A DNA stretch of 64,000 nt from Ktedonobacter racemifer DSM 44963 (GTDB lineage: Bacteria > Chloroflexota > Ktedonobacteria > Ktedonobacterales > Ktedonobacteraceae). Made by a program: the position numbers and the translations under genes. Positions 43,825 to 53,700 of this stretch are shown in pieces. The notes under the pieces are model-generated. The model had not been told where the DNA came from, searched no databases, and was given only the letters and a program-made list of their open reading frames with translations. Within the stretch, counting starts at the first letter, position 1, and each line of letters starts with the position of its first letter. The stretch is from NCBI RefSeq assembly GCF_000178855.1, contig NZ_ADVG01000004.1, positions 1,612,001-1,676,000 on the forward strand. Direction: 5' to 3'.

Positions 43825-43876
43825 CAATCGTCATCCCGCCGGCAGCTGAGGGTGCGGCAAGTTTTTTTGCGTCGAG
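43825..43876. repeat. Inverted repeat bracketing the kinase gene, left arm
   Basis: GGGTGCGGCAAGTTTTTTTGCG and GCAATCGTCAT recur inverted at 45838-45890. The central CCGGCAGCTGAGG keeps the same orientation in both copies. The rest of the gap to 44323 shows no gene. Confidence 0.75.
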
Positions 43877-44323
43877 CTCATCTGGGCATAGAGAGATGGT
43901 ACAATGAGAGAGAACAACGCGATTGAGGTGTAGCGGAACGATTTTGCACGTGAGGATTTTTTTGAGCGAGGGAAAGGATGTTCTCATTTCCACAAAGATC
44001 CATAAGCAGAAAGAAACCTCGTCAAATTGCCTGCTTTATTTTTGCTCATGCCCTCTAGAACGCTAGGATTCGACTTCTGCTAAGGTCATTGAGGAAGGTC
44101 CAGGAGACGTATAAAAATCGCTCATAGTGAGAACGTTTTACACATCTTGTGCCCTCCTCCCGTTCGTTCTCCATCGTGTTTCCACCAGATTTCCAGAGTG
44201 TGACCATAGCCATAGACTTCTAGAAGATACTACAATAGAAACGTATCTCTACAGAAGCAACGCATGAACAGGTCTCTCACCAGGTCATGCACCCATGATA
44301 CGATCACAAGGAGAGGACAGGAC

Positions 44324-45580
44324 ATGAAGAGCAAACAGCGTTTCGTCTGGAAGATTGGCGATATCATCCCTATCATCCAGGATGTGTGCGAAGTGAGAGG
44401 CATCTTGGGCGAAGGGGGTATGGGCGTTGTCTACAAGGTGCATTTGCGCTACTGGAACAATGTCCTGGCAGTCAAGAGCCCCAAACCAGACGTCTTCACC
44501 AAGGCAGGAGGCAAAGAGAGCTTCATGCGTGAGGCGGAAACGTGGGTGAACCTGAATGATCATCCTCACATCGTCCGGTGTGCTTTTGTGCAGATGGTAG
44601 ACGACATCCCACGGATTTTCGTTGAATATATCGATGGAGGAAGCCTTGCGGACTGGATTCGCCGACAAACCTTGTACCAGGGAGGAACAGCGCGTGCGCT
44701 AGAACGCATGCTTGATATCGCTATCCAGTGTGCCTGGGGACTACACGCAGCCCATGAACAGGGGCTGGTCCATCAGGATGTCAAACCAGCCAATGTGATG
44801 ATGACCTCGTGGGGGATTGCCAAAGTGACCGATTTCGGATTGGCGAAAGCCCGAGTAAGAGCGAGTGAGCAAGGAGAGCAAAGGGAAACAGAAGGGCTTG
44901 AGAGCATTCTCGTGAGCTCGCGCGGAATGACCCCGGCCTATTGTTCACCAGAGCAGGCAGCAGGACGTCCCTTGAGCCGCAAGACCGATATCTGGAGCTG
45001 GGGGGTCTTGGTGCTCGAAATGTTTGTGGGCGAGGTGACCTGGCAGAGTGGCATACAGGCGCGTGAGGTCCTGGCAAGCCACAAACCGCAGGATGAAGCC
45101 ATTCCGCCCATACCAACCGAACTGGTGAAACTGCTCGCACGCTGTTTTGCGTGGCGAGCAGAGGAGCGTCCCGCTACACTGCTGGAAGTGGCAACGGACG
45201 TGCAGGTGATCTATGCTCATCTGGAAGGACACCCATATCCACGTGAAATGCCTCCACCTGCCAAAATACAAGCAGGAAGGCTCAATAACCAAGGATTCTC
45301 GCTCGGCAAGCTCGGACGGCGAGAGGAGGCGGTGCTCGCCTATGAGCAGGCCATTTCCCTTGCCCCAACGCATGTCGATGCCCACTATAACAAAGGCAAT
45401 GTGCTCTACAAGCTCGGGCGACCAGAGGAGGCGGTGCTCGCCTATGAGCAGGCCATTCGCCTTGACCCGACAGATGCCACTGCCCACTATAACAAAGGCT
45501 TTGTGCTCAAACAGATGGGGCAAACAACAGAAGCAGAACTGGCGTTTCAAAAAGCGCGAGACATTCAACCAGGAATCTAG
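44324..45580 (+). CDS. Serine/threonine protein kinase with C-terminal TPR repeats
   Basis: 418-residue cytoplasmic kinase. G-loop GEGGMGVVYK starts at residue 29, the ATP lysine is Lys51 in LAVKSP, and the DFG aspartate is Asp170 (DFGLAK). The activation segment is long (about residues 176-205) and ends AYCSPEQ. The catalytic loop reads VHQDVKPANV (150-159), with Gln in place of the usual Arg of HRD, which marks kinases not needing activation-loop phosphorylation. Two to three TPR units fill residues 320-418 (RREEAVLAYEQAISLAPTHV). No TM helix or extracellular sensor. Bracketed by inverted repeats. Confidence 0.92.
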   Translation: MKSKQRFVWKIGDIIPIIQDVCEVRGILGEGGMGVVYKVHLRYWNNVLAVKSPKPDVFTKAGGKESFMREAETWVNLNDHPHIVRCAFVQMVDDIPRIFVEYIDGGSLADWIRRQTLYQGGTARALERMLDIAIQCAWGLHAAHEQGLVHQDVKPANVMMTSWGIAKVTDFGLAKARVRASEQGEQRETEGLESILVSSRGMTPAYCSPEQAAGRPLSRKTDIWSWGVLVLEMFVGEVTWQSGIQAREVLASHKPQDEAIPPIPTELVKLLARCFAWRAEERPATLLEVATDVQVIYAHLEGHPYPREMPPPAKIQAGRLNNQGFSLGKLGRREEAVLAYEQAISLAPTHVDAHYNKGNVLYKLGRPEEAVLAYEQAIRLDPTDATAHYNKGFVLKQMGQTTEAELAFQKARDIQPGI

Positions 45581-45837
45581 ACATACTTATCTTAGGCAGA
45601 AGCTAGAAGAGCATCTGACACCGATCTGATGCCGACAGAGAATACTGAGAACAGCAAACAAAACAAAAGGCATAGCAGTTCTGCTTGCCAGAACGAGCCT
45701 GAAGCGAAGAGGAGGAGGAAGGCCCATCACGCCAGAACACGATGTTGCATACGGATCTCCCATGATCATCTCTTCAAGAAAGCTCTCAATGTGTCGATGC
45801 CGCTTGTGGTGGCGGTTTGTTGCCTGAACTCCGCCTC
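45581..45837. other. Region without recognised genes
   Basis: Between the kinase stop codon and the right-hand inverted repeat I see no supported coding sequence and no clear site. Confidence 0.5.
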
Positions 45838-45890
45838 ACGCAAAAAACCTTGCCGCACCCGGCAGCTGAGGCCTCCATGACGATTGCTCC
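45838..45890. repeat. Inverted repeat bracketing the kinase gene, right arm
   Basis: Partner of 43825-43876: CGCAAAAAACCTTGCCGCACCC and ATGACGATTGC. Confidence 0.75.
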
Positions 45891-45909
45891 TCTCTTTGTT
45901 GGGTGTCGT

Positions 45910-45947
45910 AAAGCCCTGAGAAGCGCATAGCAGGGCTTTTTTGTTTT
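45910..45947 (+). terminator. Rho-independent terminator
   Basis: AAAGCCCTG, a 12-base loop, CAGGGCTTT and then TTTGTTTTT. Well formed on the plus strand; the gene it serves is unclear (the kinase is 330 bases upstream). Confidence 0.8.
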
Positions 45948-45987
45948 TGGGAGGGAACCCTTACCTCTGTGTAAATTCCTCGACTGC

Positions 45988-46032
45988 CCTTTGCCAGAAT
46001 GATTTGCCGAATCGTGCCATAAATGTTGCCGC
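45988..46032. repeat. Inverted repeat bracketing second GNAT gene, left arm
   Basis: 45 bases (CCTTTGCCAGAATGATTTGC onward) recur inverted at 46968-47012 with about two differences. Confidence 0.9.
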
Positions 46033-46078
46033 TTTGTTCGACCCTTGATCCCGATGTTCTGCCACCTGATCTGATTCG

Positions 46079-46888
46079 TTATCGCTTCTGCCATGAATGT
46101 TCCCGTAAGCCAAAATCAACCTCAATATATCCGAGCTTTTGATAAACGCTTTTTGCCATGTTCGAGGACCACATCCAGGTATCGGCATAGCCTCGGCGAC
46201 GAATCTCCTGCATCAAAACATGTGTGATCGCTCTCCCAAACCCCTGACGGCGGAAAGCTGGTGGAGTCGAGACATCGTAGATCGTCGCACACCCTCCCGC
46301 ATCCAACAGCGTGCCAGAAGTTACCGGCGTGTTATCCAGATACCCGATGTAGTGCAGCGAAAAGGCATCTGGCCCATACCCGTGCCGTGCATAGGCATCG
46401 TAGAACAGCGCCAGGTCTGAGCCAAAGCCGGCCTTCGAGACGTGGACCCACTGCGCCAGCATCTGATCGTTGAGGACTTGTTCGACACGAAAACGGTTCG
46501 GCGAGATGGGGTCAGCACTCAGGGAGGTCAGATCGGCCCACAACCAGTTCCCGCCCGGACCGCCCGGCATCCCACGTGCTTCCAAATGGTTCCCCAGGTC
46601 GGCAGGTTGGTCGTCCGGGAAGACAAACCAATCGATCTGATCACTATAGTGGCCGACTTGTTCGAGCATGGTATCTATCTGCTCCTCTATGCGAGAAGCG
46701 TCGAAACGTGTTCGCAGGATGATGTTGCCGGGGGCGGACGTGTTGCTCACGAACCAGAACGACTCCGCGTCATACAGCATCGTACCGGACAGCCCAGCAA
46801 ACAGACGCATGTACGCCATGAGGTTTTCCTGGATCTGGCGAGGTTTCTCCGTGCCTGAGAAATCCAAGAGTGACGACACCACAAGCAT
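46079..46888 (-). CDS. GNAT N-acetyltransferase (two-part)
   Basis: 269 residues. The C-terminal GNAT domain has the acetyl-CoA loop FRRQGFGRAITHVLMQEIRR and ends ADTWMWSSNMAKSVYQKLGY. The N-terminal half (MLVVSSLLDFSGTEKPRQIQ onward) is the usual extension seen in this family, with NWLWADLTSLS in the middle. Acceptor unknown. Bracketed by a 45-base inverted repeat. Confidence 0.88.
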   Translation of the reverse strand: MLVVSSLLDFSGTEKPRQIQENLMAYMRLFAGLSGTMLYDAESFWFVSNTSAPGNIILRTRFDASRIEEQIDTMLEQVGHYSDQIDWFVFPDDQPADLGNHLEARGMPGGPGGNWLWADLTSLSADPISPNRFRVEQVLNDQMLAQWVHVSKAGFGSDLALFYDAYARHGYGPDAFSLHYIGYLDNTPVTSGTLLDAGGCATIYDVSTPPAFRRQGFGRAITHVLMQEIRRRGYADTWMWSSNMAKSVYQKLGYIEVDFGLREHSWQKR

Positions 46889-46967
46889 TCCTTTCGATTC
46901 ATTCCATCATTCTTCGAACAAGACAAGTTCCGCTTCCATTCCCAAGCATATCACCGCTTTCTTCGTG

Positions 46968-47012
46968 GCGGCAAACTTTATGGCACGATTCGGCAAATCA
47001 TTCTGGCAAAGG
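46968..47012. repeat. Inverted repeat bracketing second GNAT gene, right arm
   Basis: Partner of 45988-46032, lying about 80 bases upstream of the GNAT start codon. Confidence 0.9.
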
Positions 47013-47034
47013 ACATCGACACCGGTTAGGTGGT

Positions 47035-47073
47035 AAAGAGCCAGGTGGAAAATGTCACAAGACCTGGCTCTTT
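47035..47073. terminator. Terminator hairpin
   Basis: AAAGAGCCAGGT...ACCTGGCTCTTT, a 12-bp stem usable on either strand; it follows the minus-strand membrane-protein gene. Confidence 0.75.
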
Positions 47074-47091
47074 GGCGTCTAATAAGTTAGG

Positions 47092-47340
47092 TTAGCGAAA
47101 ATGGTAGCGGTACACGATGTAGGCCAGCCCTGAGAAGACAGTTGTTGCTCCGATTGTAACTATGTCTCTTGTGATGAGATAGCTAACAAATGCCATGCAT
47201 ACATAAACAGGAGTGCAGAGGGTTAGGAACCATTGGGCTTGGCTAAGTTTGGTAGATGGCCTTTTCTTATGTTTGGACCTGGAGCTGGCGAGAGAATTTG
47301 TGACGTGTGAGTCGCCTCCTCCGTTCGAGAATGTAGACAA
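47092..47340 (-). CDS. Small two-helix membrane protein
   Basis: 82 residues from a TTG at 47340, preceded by GGAG about ten bases away. A polar N-terminus is followed by two hydrophobic segments (WFLTLCTPVYVCMAFVSYLI and IGATTVFSGLAYIVYRY). No family recognised. The TTG start is not certain. Confidence 0.45.
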   Translation of the reverse strand: MSTFSNGGGDSHVTNSLASSRSKHKKRPSTKLSQAQWFLTLCTPVYVCMAFVSYLITRDIVTIGATTVFSGLAYIVYRYHFR

Positions 47341-47413
47341 TTAAAATTATCTCCTTTTGCTAAGGGAGTGCAGAACTTTGTTTGCCGACGAAGTTCTGTG
47401 ACATCTAAGGGAC

Positions 47414-47450
47414 GAGACCACAAACCTCAACATTTGTGGTCTCATTTATT
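47414..47450. terminator. Terminator hairpin
   Basis: GAGACCACAAA...TTTGTGGTCTC, an 11-bp stem followed by ATTTATTT on the plus strand. Confidence 0.65.
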
Positions 47451-47540
47451 TATGACGCGGAGCCCTCTTTTCTGGTGACAAAAAACATCTATGCAATATA
47501 ACCTAATTCTCGTATCCTCCATTTCTATGAATGCACCAAA

Positions 47541-47620
47541 AGGCCCTTGAGTATTAACGGACCGGAATACCACGCTAAGTACTTAGCGTGGTATTCCGGT
47601 CCGTTAATACTCAAGGGCCT
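47541..47620. repeat. 80-base perfect palindrome without loop
   Basis: AGGCCCTTGAGTATTAACGG and 20 further bases are followed immediately by their exact reverse complement, meeting at GCTAAGT|ACTTAGC. Lies between two minus-strand genes; the rest of 47341-47701 holds the terminator at 47414 and no gene. Confidence 0.96.
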
Positions 47621-47701
47621 ACCCTTTGACGAATGGCAGTTGTACGCAAAACTCATGTACCGAAAGCGCAAAACTTATACGTACAATCTACACTCCCGGA
47701 A

Positions 47702-47929
47702 CTACTGCATTTCAATGGAAATAAAGCGAGTTCGGTTCCAGACGACGATTTCATAGCTCATATGGCCAGCGAGCCGGTGCTTCATCGTGAAAATCCACAT
47801 GCGTATTGGGAGATTTTCCGGTAGCGTAATCTCTCCCTCGGAAAGCTTTTTGTCGAGATACCAAAGCGTCCCTCGGCTGGCTCTCGCTGCCTGTGCTGCT
47901 TGCTCATACATACTATCTGCTGAAGGCAT
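47702..47929 (-). CDS. Small hypothetical protein
   Basis: 75 residues, MPSADSMYEQAAQAARASRG to ISIEMQ, after GAGGAAAG at about 10 bases. No recognised domain. It follows the 140-residue coiled-coil gene by 42 bases, so the two are probably co-transcribed. Confidence 0.5.
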   Translation of the reverse strand: MPSADSMYEQAAQAARASRGTLWYLDKKLSEGEITLPENLPIRMWIFTMKHRLAGHMSYEIVVWNRTRFISIEMQ

Positions 47930-47971
47930 CAGTTTGTCTTTCCTCGCTCGCTAGCAGCAATACGTTTGCAC

Positions 47972-48394
47972 CTATAACTTCTGCTCGCCACCAAGCATCC
48001 TCATCAGATACTCTATCCCTAACTCCTCATCAGACTTTGCAAGCTGTTTCTCAATCGTACTCTTTGCTAGCTCATCGGCCAACGCTAGCACCTGGTCAAC
48101 AGCCTCGTGTAACTTTTGCATTTGCTCCTTGAGCCGAATAATTTCCTGGCGCTGGGCGTCCGTCGTCTTTTCCGCTCCCCAACGTCTTAGTTGCTCATCA
48201 AAAAGGGGCAAGTCATTCTTCGCGGTGGTGAAGGCGTTCTTCACTCTGCCGACAGTGTAGTCGTCGAGGATATAAGGTTTGTCTTTTGCCTGCAACAGAT
48301 TGTGGTATTGTTCCTGGTCAGCTTCCAGCATCCCATCGATGTGAGTGGCAAGCGTGGGCAAAAAGCTGATTGGTCGCCATTGTGGCTGTGGCAT
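47972..48394 (-). CDS. Hypothetical coiled-coil protein
   Basis: 140 residues from the ATG at 48394 (MPQPQWRPISFLPTLATHID), preceded by GGAGGAG at 9 bases. Mostly helical and highly charged, with a coiled coil at QEIIRLKEQMQKLHEAVDQV. No catalytic motif. First gene of a two-gene unit with the 75-residue ORF. Confidence 0.65.
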   Translation of the reverse strand: MPQPQWRPISFLPTLATHIDGMLEADQEQYHNLLQAKDKPYILDDYTVGRVKNAFTTAKNDLPLFDEQLRRWGAEKTTDAQRQEIIRLKEQMQKLHEAVDQVLALADELAKSTIEKQLAKSDEELGIEYLMRMLGGEQKL

Positions 48395-48594
48395 AGATTC
48401 TTTCTCCTCCAGGCGAGAATATACATCTTCTCTATGCAGAACGATCAAGCTGAAGGTTGATCATTGTAAATGGTGCCAGTGGGATGAATGGATCACTGCA
48501 AAAGTATTGCCAAGAATAAGTAGAAGTTCCGATTCTTCGGCTAAATCAGAACTTGAGAAAGAAGAAGAAGGTGGCAGGATTCAATCTTGTCACC

Positions 48595-48608
48595 CTTTCT
48601 GCTATACT
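48595..48608 (+). promoter_or_regulatory. Extended -10 promoter of the split lipoprotein gene
   Basis: TGCTATACT (TGn then TATACT) about 57 bases before the orphaned ATG at 48665. The same TGnTATACT pattern precedes the genes at 50018, 57170 and 61848 (the last as CGCTATACT). Confidence 0.55.
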
Positions 48609-48664
48609 AAGCATACTCATGAGTTAATGTTTCTCTGTTATGTGGAAAAGGAGTTAGGATAACT

Positions 48665-48699
48665 ATGCGCATGATGCGTGCTCTTCCCCTCGTTGTAGT
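48665..48699 (+). pseudogene. 5' fragment of lipoprotein gene (signal peptide start)
   Basis: After AAAAGGAG, an ATG opens MRMMRALPLVV, the positively charged start of a signal peptide. It is cut by an IS481 element after GTAGT. The rest of the gene resumes after the second GTAGT at 56328. Joining the two gives MRMMRALPLVVVLVLCCVVL followed by SGC, an ideal lipoprotein signal. Confidence 0.85.
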
Positions 48700-48724
48700 T
48701 GGTAGTAAGTCAGGGCAATCGCAT

Positions 48725-49852
48725 CTAATTAACCCCATCCAGAACGCGAAGAAGATAGTTCTGATCCCAACTGGCTTTGAGACGTTTGGTCTGGATGCCA
48801 ACACGAGACGATTTTTCTTGATGTAAGAGATTGAGGCTGATGTGACGCAACACCGCCAGATTTTCATCAGCATGCCCCTGGCGAACACGGGATTCATCCT
48901 CACGGAAAGCCAGATCGAGGATCCAGTGCACACTGTTTTCAATCCCCCAATGGCTGCGCACGGCCTCAGCAAACGTTTTGATCGAAGGAAAGCTAAGCAG
49001 AAAATAGCGGGTCTCTCGACTGACTTTCTCACCAATCCGACGCTCTGCTTGGACCTTGCCAATCCCGCGCAACCCTTTCCAGCACTGCCCTGGATCAAGG
49101 TAGCTTAGGATGGTTGGATCAGAAATGGTCTGATACTCCCTGATCTCCAGGCGACCATGCCCTTTTTCCACCGTGCGCAGAGATTCAACCGATGCCTCAG
49201 CATCCTTTGTTGCTAGCGCAAAGGTCGCGATGACCTCCTGACAGAGATCTTTGTGGTTATCCTTGAGGGCCAGGGCATACTCTCCCCCTTGTTCGATGAT
49301 CTGTTCCGCAATCTTGGTTTGCGTTCCCATGGCGTCAATGGTGACAAGACACCCTTCCAGTGCCAGTTGTCGCAAAAGCAGCGGGATGGCAGTGATTTCG
49401 TTGGACTTTTCCTTGGTGGCAAGCTGAGCTAAAACCAGGCGGTTTTCCACTGCCCAGGCACTGACCACATGCAAGGCCTTCTTCTTGGTGGCTCCGTCAT
49501 GCGAACGTCGAAGGGTCTTCCCATCTATGGCGATCACGCCTTTGACCCTTTGGCTGATCTCCTGCACCCACTGCACAAAACTGGCTTCAAATTGTTTGGG
49601 ATCAATGAGAGCAAAAACCCGACCAAAGGTATCATGTGAAGGGATTCCATTTGGTAACTGGAGCAGTTCGGTGAACCAAGCTTCCTTGGCCTTTCCGAAT
49701 TCTTCAATCCCCACCCATCCTTCTGCTCCGCAGATTACGCCACAGATCGCTATGATCAGAATATCCCGCAACCGGTGCTGTTTCGTTCGCTCGATACGTG
49801 GGTCTTCTACCTGAGCAAAGACGGTTTCCAGCGCTTGCATCACTTCTTTCAT
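48725..49852 (-). CDS. ISAs1-family transposase
   Basis: 375-residue DDE transposase, full length and intact. N-terminal DDE_Tnp_1-associated domain: VEDPRIERTKQHRLRDILII and ICGAEGWVGIEEFGKAKEAW. Catalytic region: VIAIDGKTLRRS, LVTIDAMGTQ, YALALKDNHKDLCQEV, then RSHWGIENSVHWILDLAFRE with the final Glu. It overlaps the left terminal repeat by a few bases and may be active. Confidence 0.95.
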   Translation of the reverse strand: MKEVMQALETVFAQVEDPRIERTKQHRLRDILIIAICGVICGAEGWVGIEEFGKAKEAWFTELLQLPNGIPSHDTFGRVFALIDPKQFEASFVQWVQEISQRVKGVIAIDGKTLRRSHDGATKKKALHVVSAWAVENRLVLAQLATKEKSNEITAIPLLLRQLALEGCLVTIDAMGTQTKIAEQIIEQGGEYALALKDNHKDLCQEVIATFALATKDAEASVESLRTVEKGHGRLEIREYQTISDPTILSYLDPGQCWKGLRGIGKVQAERRIGEKVSRETRYFLLSFPSIKTFAEAVRSHWGIENSVHWILDLAFREDESRVRQGHADENLAVLRHISLNLLHQEKSSRVGIQTKRLKASWDQNYLLRVLDGVN

Positions 49853-50017
49853 CCCATCGTCTCCTGGTTTTTAGACCTTATTTTATCATCCCCTCAAAAG
49901 AGCAATGTAATTGCTCTGGAGGGTTTTCTTCTGGGTTTCTCTTTTCGCGTCAATAGTCGCTCTTCATTTGACTGAATGGTATACTATCCTCCGATGCAAA
50001 AAAGGGGGACGATTCTT

Positions 50018-50566
50018 GTGAAGTATTTTCACGCGTGGCTGAGACGAACGATTGAAGAACCATGGACCACTCTGGAACCTTTCTTTGTGGGAGAGGTTCC
50101 AAAGGGTTTGGGAACTCCAGAATATTATTGTGTGGTTACTCAGGATGAAGAGCCCTACCTTCTCGTCAATGCCTATACCCATGATATAGATGTATGCATA
50201 TGGAAGCAATGGCTTGTGCTTCGATCTCCAGGAGAGGTCTCTTTCATCTCCTTGGATGCAGATCAGCGACAGATCATCAACAAGCCTTCCTGGGGCTTTT
50301 TTCACCATCTGTATCCAACTGACGAATATCTGTTTGTGACGACAAATGAGCGGGTGTGTTGTTATGATCAAGAGGCCAGGCTTGTGTGGGAATCAGAAGA
50401 ACTGAGTCAGGACACTATCAGCATTTCTTCGGTACAAGGCGACATTATTAGCATTTCACAAGCTCCAATAGGTGGCAGTTTCTCTGGACCGGCAGAATTT
50501 ATCCTTGATGGACGGTCAGGAAAGCTTATTTCCATGCAATACAAACCTCCTCAAAACAATTCTTGA
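50018..50566 (+). CDS. Hypothetical cargo protein of the ISAs1 element
   Basis: 182 residues from a GTG at 50018 (preceded by AAGGGGG), with an extended -10 TGGTATACT at about 49977. The frame is open back to 49976. Sequence is beta-rich (EYYCVVTQDEEPYLLVNAYT, EYLFVTTNERVCCYDQEARL), suggesting a single propeller-like or WD-like domain. No recognised family and no transposition motif, so it is probably cargo inside the insertion sequence. Confidence 0.6.
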   Translation: MKYFHAWLRRTIEEPWTTLEPFFVGEVPKGLGTPEYYCVVTQDEEPYLLVNAYTHDIDVCIWKQWLVLRSPGEVSFISLDADQRQIINKPSWGFFHHLYPTDEYLFVTTNERVCCYDQEARLVWESEELSQDTISISSVQGDIISISQAPIGGSFSGPAEFILDGRSGKLISMQYKPPQNNS

Positions 50567-50733
50567 GGTATCTGCTACTCAAATCGGCTCTTCTCCTCTT
50601 CATTCCTACTTTCATTTAGATGCGATTGCCCTGTTTTTCCACGTGGCCTGATTGACAGCTTTGTTTCAGACGCATACTATACTCATACATGCAAATACTA
50701 CACAAAATGGCTTATAGATGCGAAGGAGAAGCA

Positions 50734-53700
50734 ATGACGCCGGAACAACTATTACAAGAGTGTGAGAGACTCAACCATGTCGGACGCACGCGCCGCATGG
50801 TTGAGCTTGGTCGCCTGGCTGCCAGTGACGCCAGCGTGAGCGAGACTATCGCGACCCTGACGCGTGGCAATGTCTATGAACGAGTCCTGGCGGTACAATC
50901 ATGCCACGGGAGCCGCGACTCCAAGCTGATCTTACACGCGCTCTCCGATCCGTCCCTCAGTGTGCGCAAGCTTGCTACGAGTATTGCCGCGCTCGTTTGT
51001 GGTGACGCGGAGCTACCGGGCGCGCTTGACACGCTCCCGCAGGACCTGCGCGATGTGCTGCTCACCACGCTCGCCCAGCGCAGCAGGCAGGCCCCGGTTG
51101 ATGCGTATATTGAGATGCTTGCCACACGCCATGACACATACCTCAAGAATGTACTTCCTTTCGCCTCGCAAGAGGTCGTCACGCGCCACCTTGGGCAGGT
51201 GATAGAGGCGTTTGGGATGGTTCAATGGAAGCGGTTGACTCGGTATTACCCTGCAATAGCGGTCGCGCAATTGCAGGCTCGCGCCACCACGGCTGACGGC
51301 CCCAATATCTACCTTGTCCAACAGGTGAACGAGGTCATGCCACTCCTGGCTCGCCTGGCCCCCGACCTGGGACTAGACCTCGTTCGCACCATGGCATCGG
51401 TATTTCCTCTGAACCACCTGAGCCTCCAGCCATTGCTTGAAAGACGTCCTGCCGAGGTCGTGGATCTCGTGATCCAGGCGGGCGTGAAAACTGATCTTGA
51501 GTTTGACGATATCGCGCATCGCCTGGATAGCGAGCGACTTGTAACCCTATTTACGAGCTTTCCAGACAATATCAGCACAGAATATTTTCCACAACTCAGG
51601 CCAGAGCAGCGCCTAGCGACGTATACCGCCTGCCATCGAGGTTGGCGCGATGAAGATAGCGCTCTGCCTTACGAGGTTGTCGCGCACCTGCCAACTGAGC
51701 AGCGTGTTCGGGAAGGGCGACGTCACCTTGAGCTTCCCGCTTTACAAGCGGACCCTTCCCAGCGTCTCCAATATGCCGCCGCCCTACCGTGGGATGAGGC
51801 TCGCGCCGCGCTTGCCAGCACACTCAACACTCCTGACGCCGACTTACGGATCTTGGCCCTACAAGCCCTGATTACAACAGCCCGTTACCAGCGCGACCAC
51901 CTGGCGGACGTATTGCAACTGGTACGCGCGCGGCGCAATGAGCAGGACCCGGTACGTTATGCCATGCTTGCCGCGCTTGTCGAGCTACCACGTAGTATAT
52001 GGCATGCCGAGCACCTGTCGGATCTCGCGCGGATCATCCAGGACACACTCGACGCCAGAGACCTTTCCGCGTACACCGCGAGTCAGGCTGAACGCATTAT
52101 CCTACAACTCTTCGCATTTCACCCTCAGTGGTGCGCGGAGCAACTGGCTATCTTCTGGCGTGCGCGCGGGAACGTGACGACGCGGGACCTTCAAGACTAT
52201 CTCACCGAGGCCCATGTCCGGCTTCTCGCGGTTCCGCTCCTTCCCATTCTGCAGGCGTGGCAGAAACAGGAACGCGAATCACAACTGCTCAACGTGGCCC
52301 GCGCTCTTGGCCGTCGCTTCCGGGTCTTCAATGAACTGGCCGATATCCTGGCCTCGCTGCTCGATCACACGCGCAGCGCCTCAACGATCAGCGGCGTCAT
52401 CAGTGTCTTTGCCGATCATATGCCTGAGCGCCTGAGCATACTCGTTCCGCGCCTGGTGGAACAGGACCCAAGCAGTATCACTATCTTTATCGTTTACAAC
52501 TATCTGCATGCTAAGCGCCAGGATCTCCTGACGCCCTTCCTGGGACAGAACGCTTTCCAGGGACGCTTCGGGACGGGTAAGACACGCTTCGTCATGGGAA
52601 TACGCGATGGCTTCTATCGCTGGACGCCGACGCAACAGGAATTCTTCGCGCTCACCCTGCTAGAGATATCCCGGGATAACGAGCGAGCGACAGCTTCATT
52701 GACCAATGTCATCGACCAGCTTGCCGCCATGCCCGCGCTCGATCCTGCGTACATCATCCCCTTCGCCAGCGATGAGCGTTCGCCCATGCGCGATAGTGCG
52801 CTGCAAGCACTTGGAAAGCTGGATGCTGGGCAGGGCATACCAACGCTATTGGAGGCACTGAACGATCAGCGCGCTCGCGTTGCCGTCTACTCCCTACGCG
52901 GGGCCTTACTCGCCATGCCACAGTCCCAGGCGCTCAACATCCTGCGCAGCGTACCCTTCGAGCGGGTCACGGTGGCGAAGGAGGCTATCCGCCTGATTGG
53001 CGAATTGGAGACGGAAGAGGCCTATCGCGAACTGCTGATCTTGAACGAACGTGACCTGCACCGCGACGCTCGTGTGGCCCTGTTACGCGCCCTCTGGCCC
53101 TACGTCGAACATGCCGAAACCTGGGAGATCTTCGCCGGGGCCGCGCGCTCGACGGATGTCGCCATCGCCAAGGGTGTTATCCATGTCCCTTCTGATGGTA
53201 TGTCGCCACAGGCCCAGGGGAAGCTCGCAAGCCTGATAGCCTCCCTGCTCGACCATCCTGATATCCAGGTGCGCATGGAGACGCTCAAACGCTGTCTCTC
53301 GCATCCGGTAAACGATGCCGGGCGGGCCTGCTATGCGCGCCTGCTCGCGCTGATGGACTCAACGGTACCGCGAGAAAGCTCCTTTGCGTCCAGAGTTGTC
53401 TTCGAGACGTATACAGGCAGAGATGCAGAGCTTGTAGGCGAGACTATGCGTACCCTGCTCCCGAACCGCCGCGCCCTGAACACGGCCTGTAACAACTTCC
53501 TCTCCGCTTTGCCCGGCGATAGAAAGGCCCTTGAGCCGACCTCGCGCGCGATCCTGGCAGTCCTTGCCCAGGATCATCTTACCATCTCGCTGCGCATCAG
53601 GCTGGTCGTCACGGGTCTGCCCTGGGAAGAGATCGCGCCAGAGGTCATCCGGCTCTCCAGCGAACTACACGCCGATGCCCTGGCGCAAGCGGAGCAGGCT

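Larger units (their letters stand above)
48711..50633 (-). mobile_element. ISAs1-family element with cargo gene
   Basis: Perfect 18-bp inverted ends, CAGGGCAATCGCATCTAA and TTAGATGCGATTGCCCTG. At 1.92 kb it is longer than usual for ISAs1 because of a non-transposase gene at 50018-50566. Confidence 0.85.
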
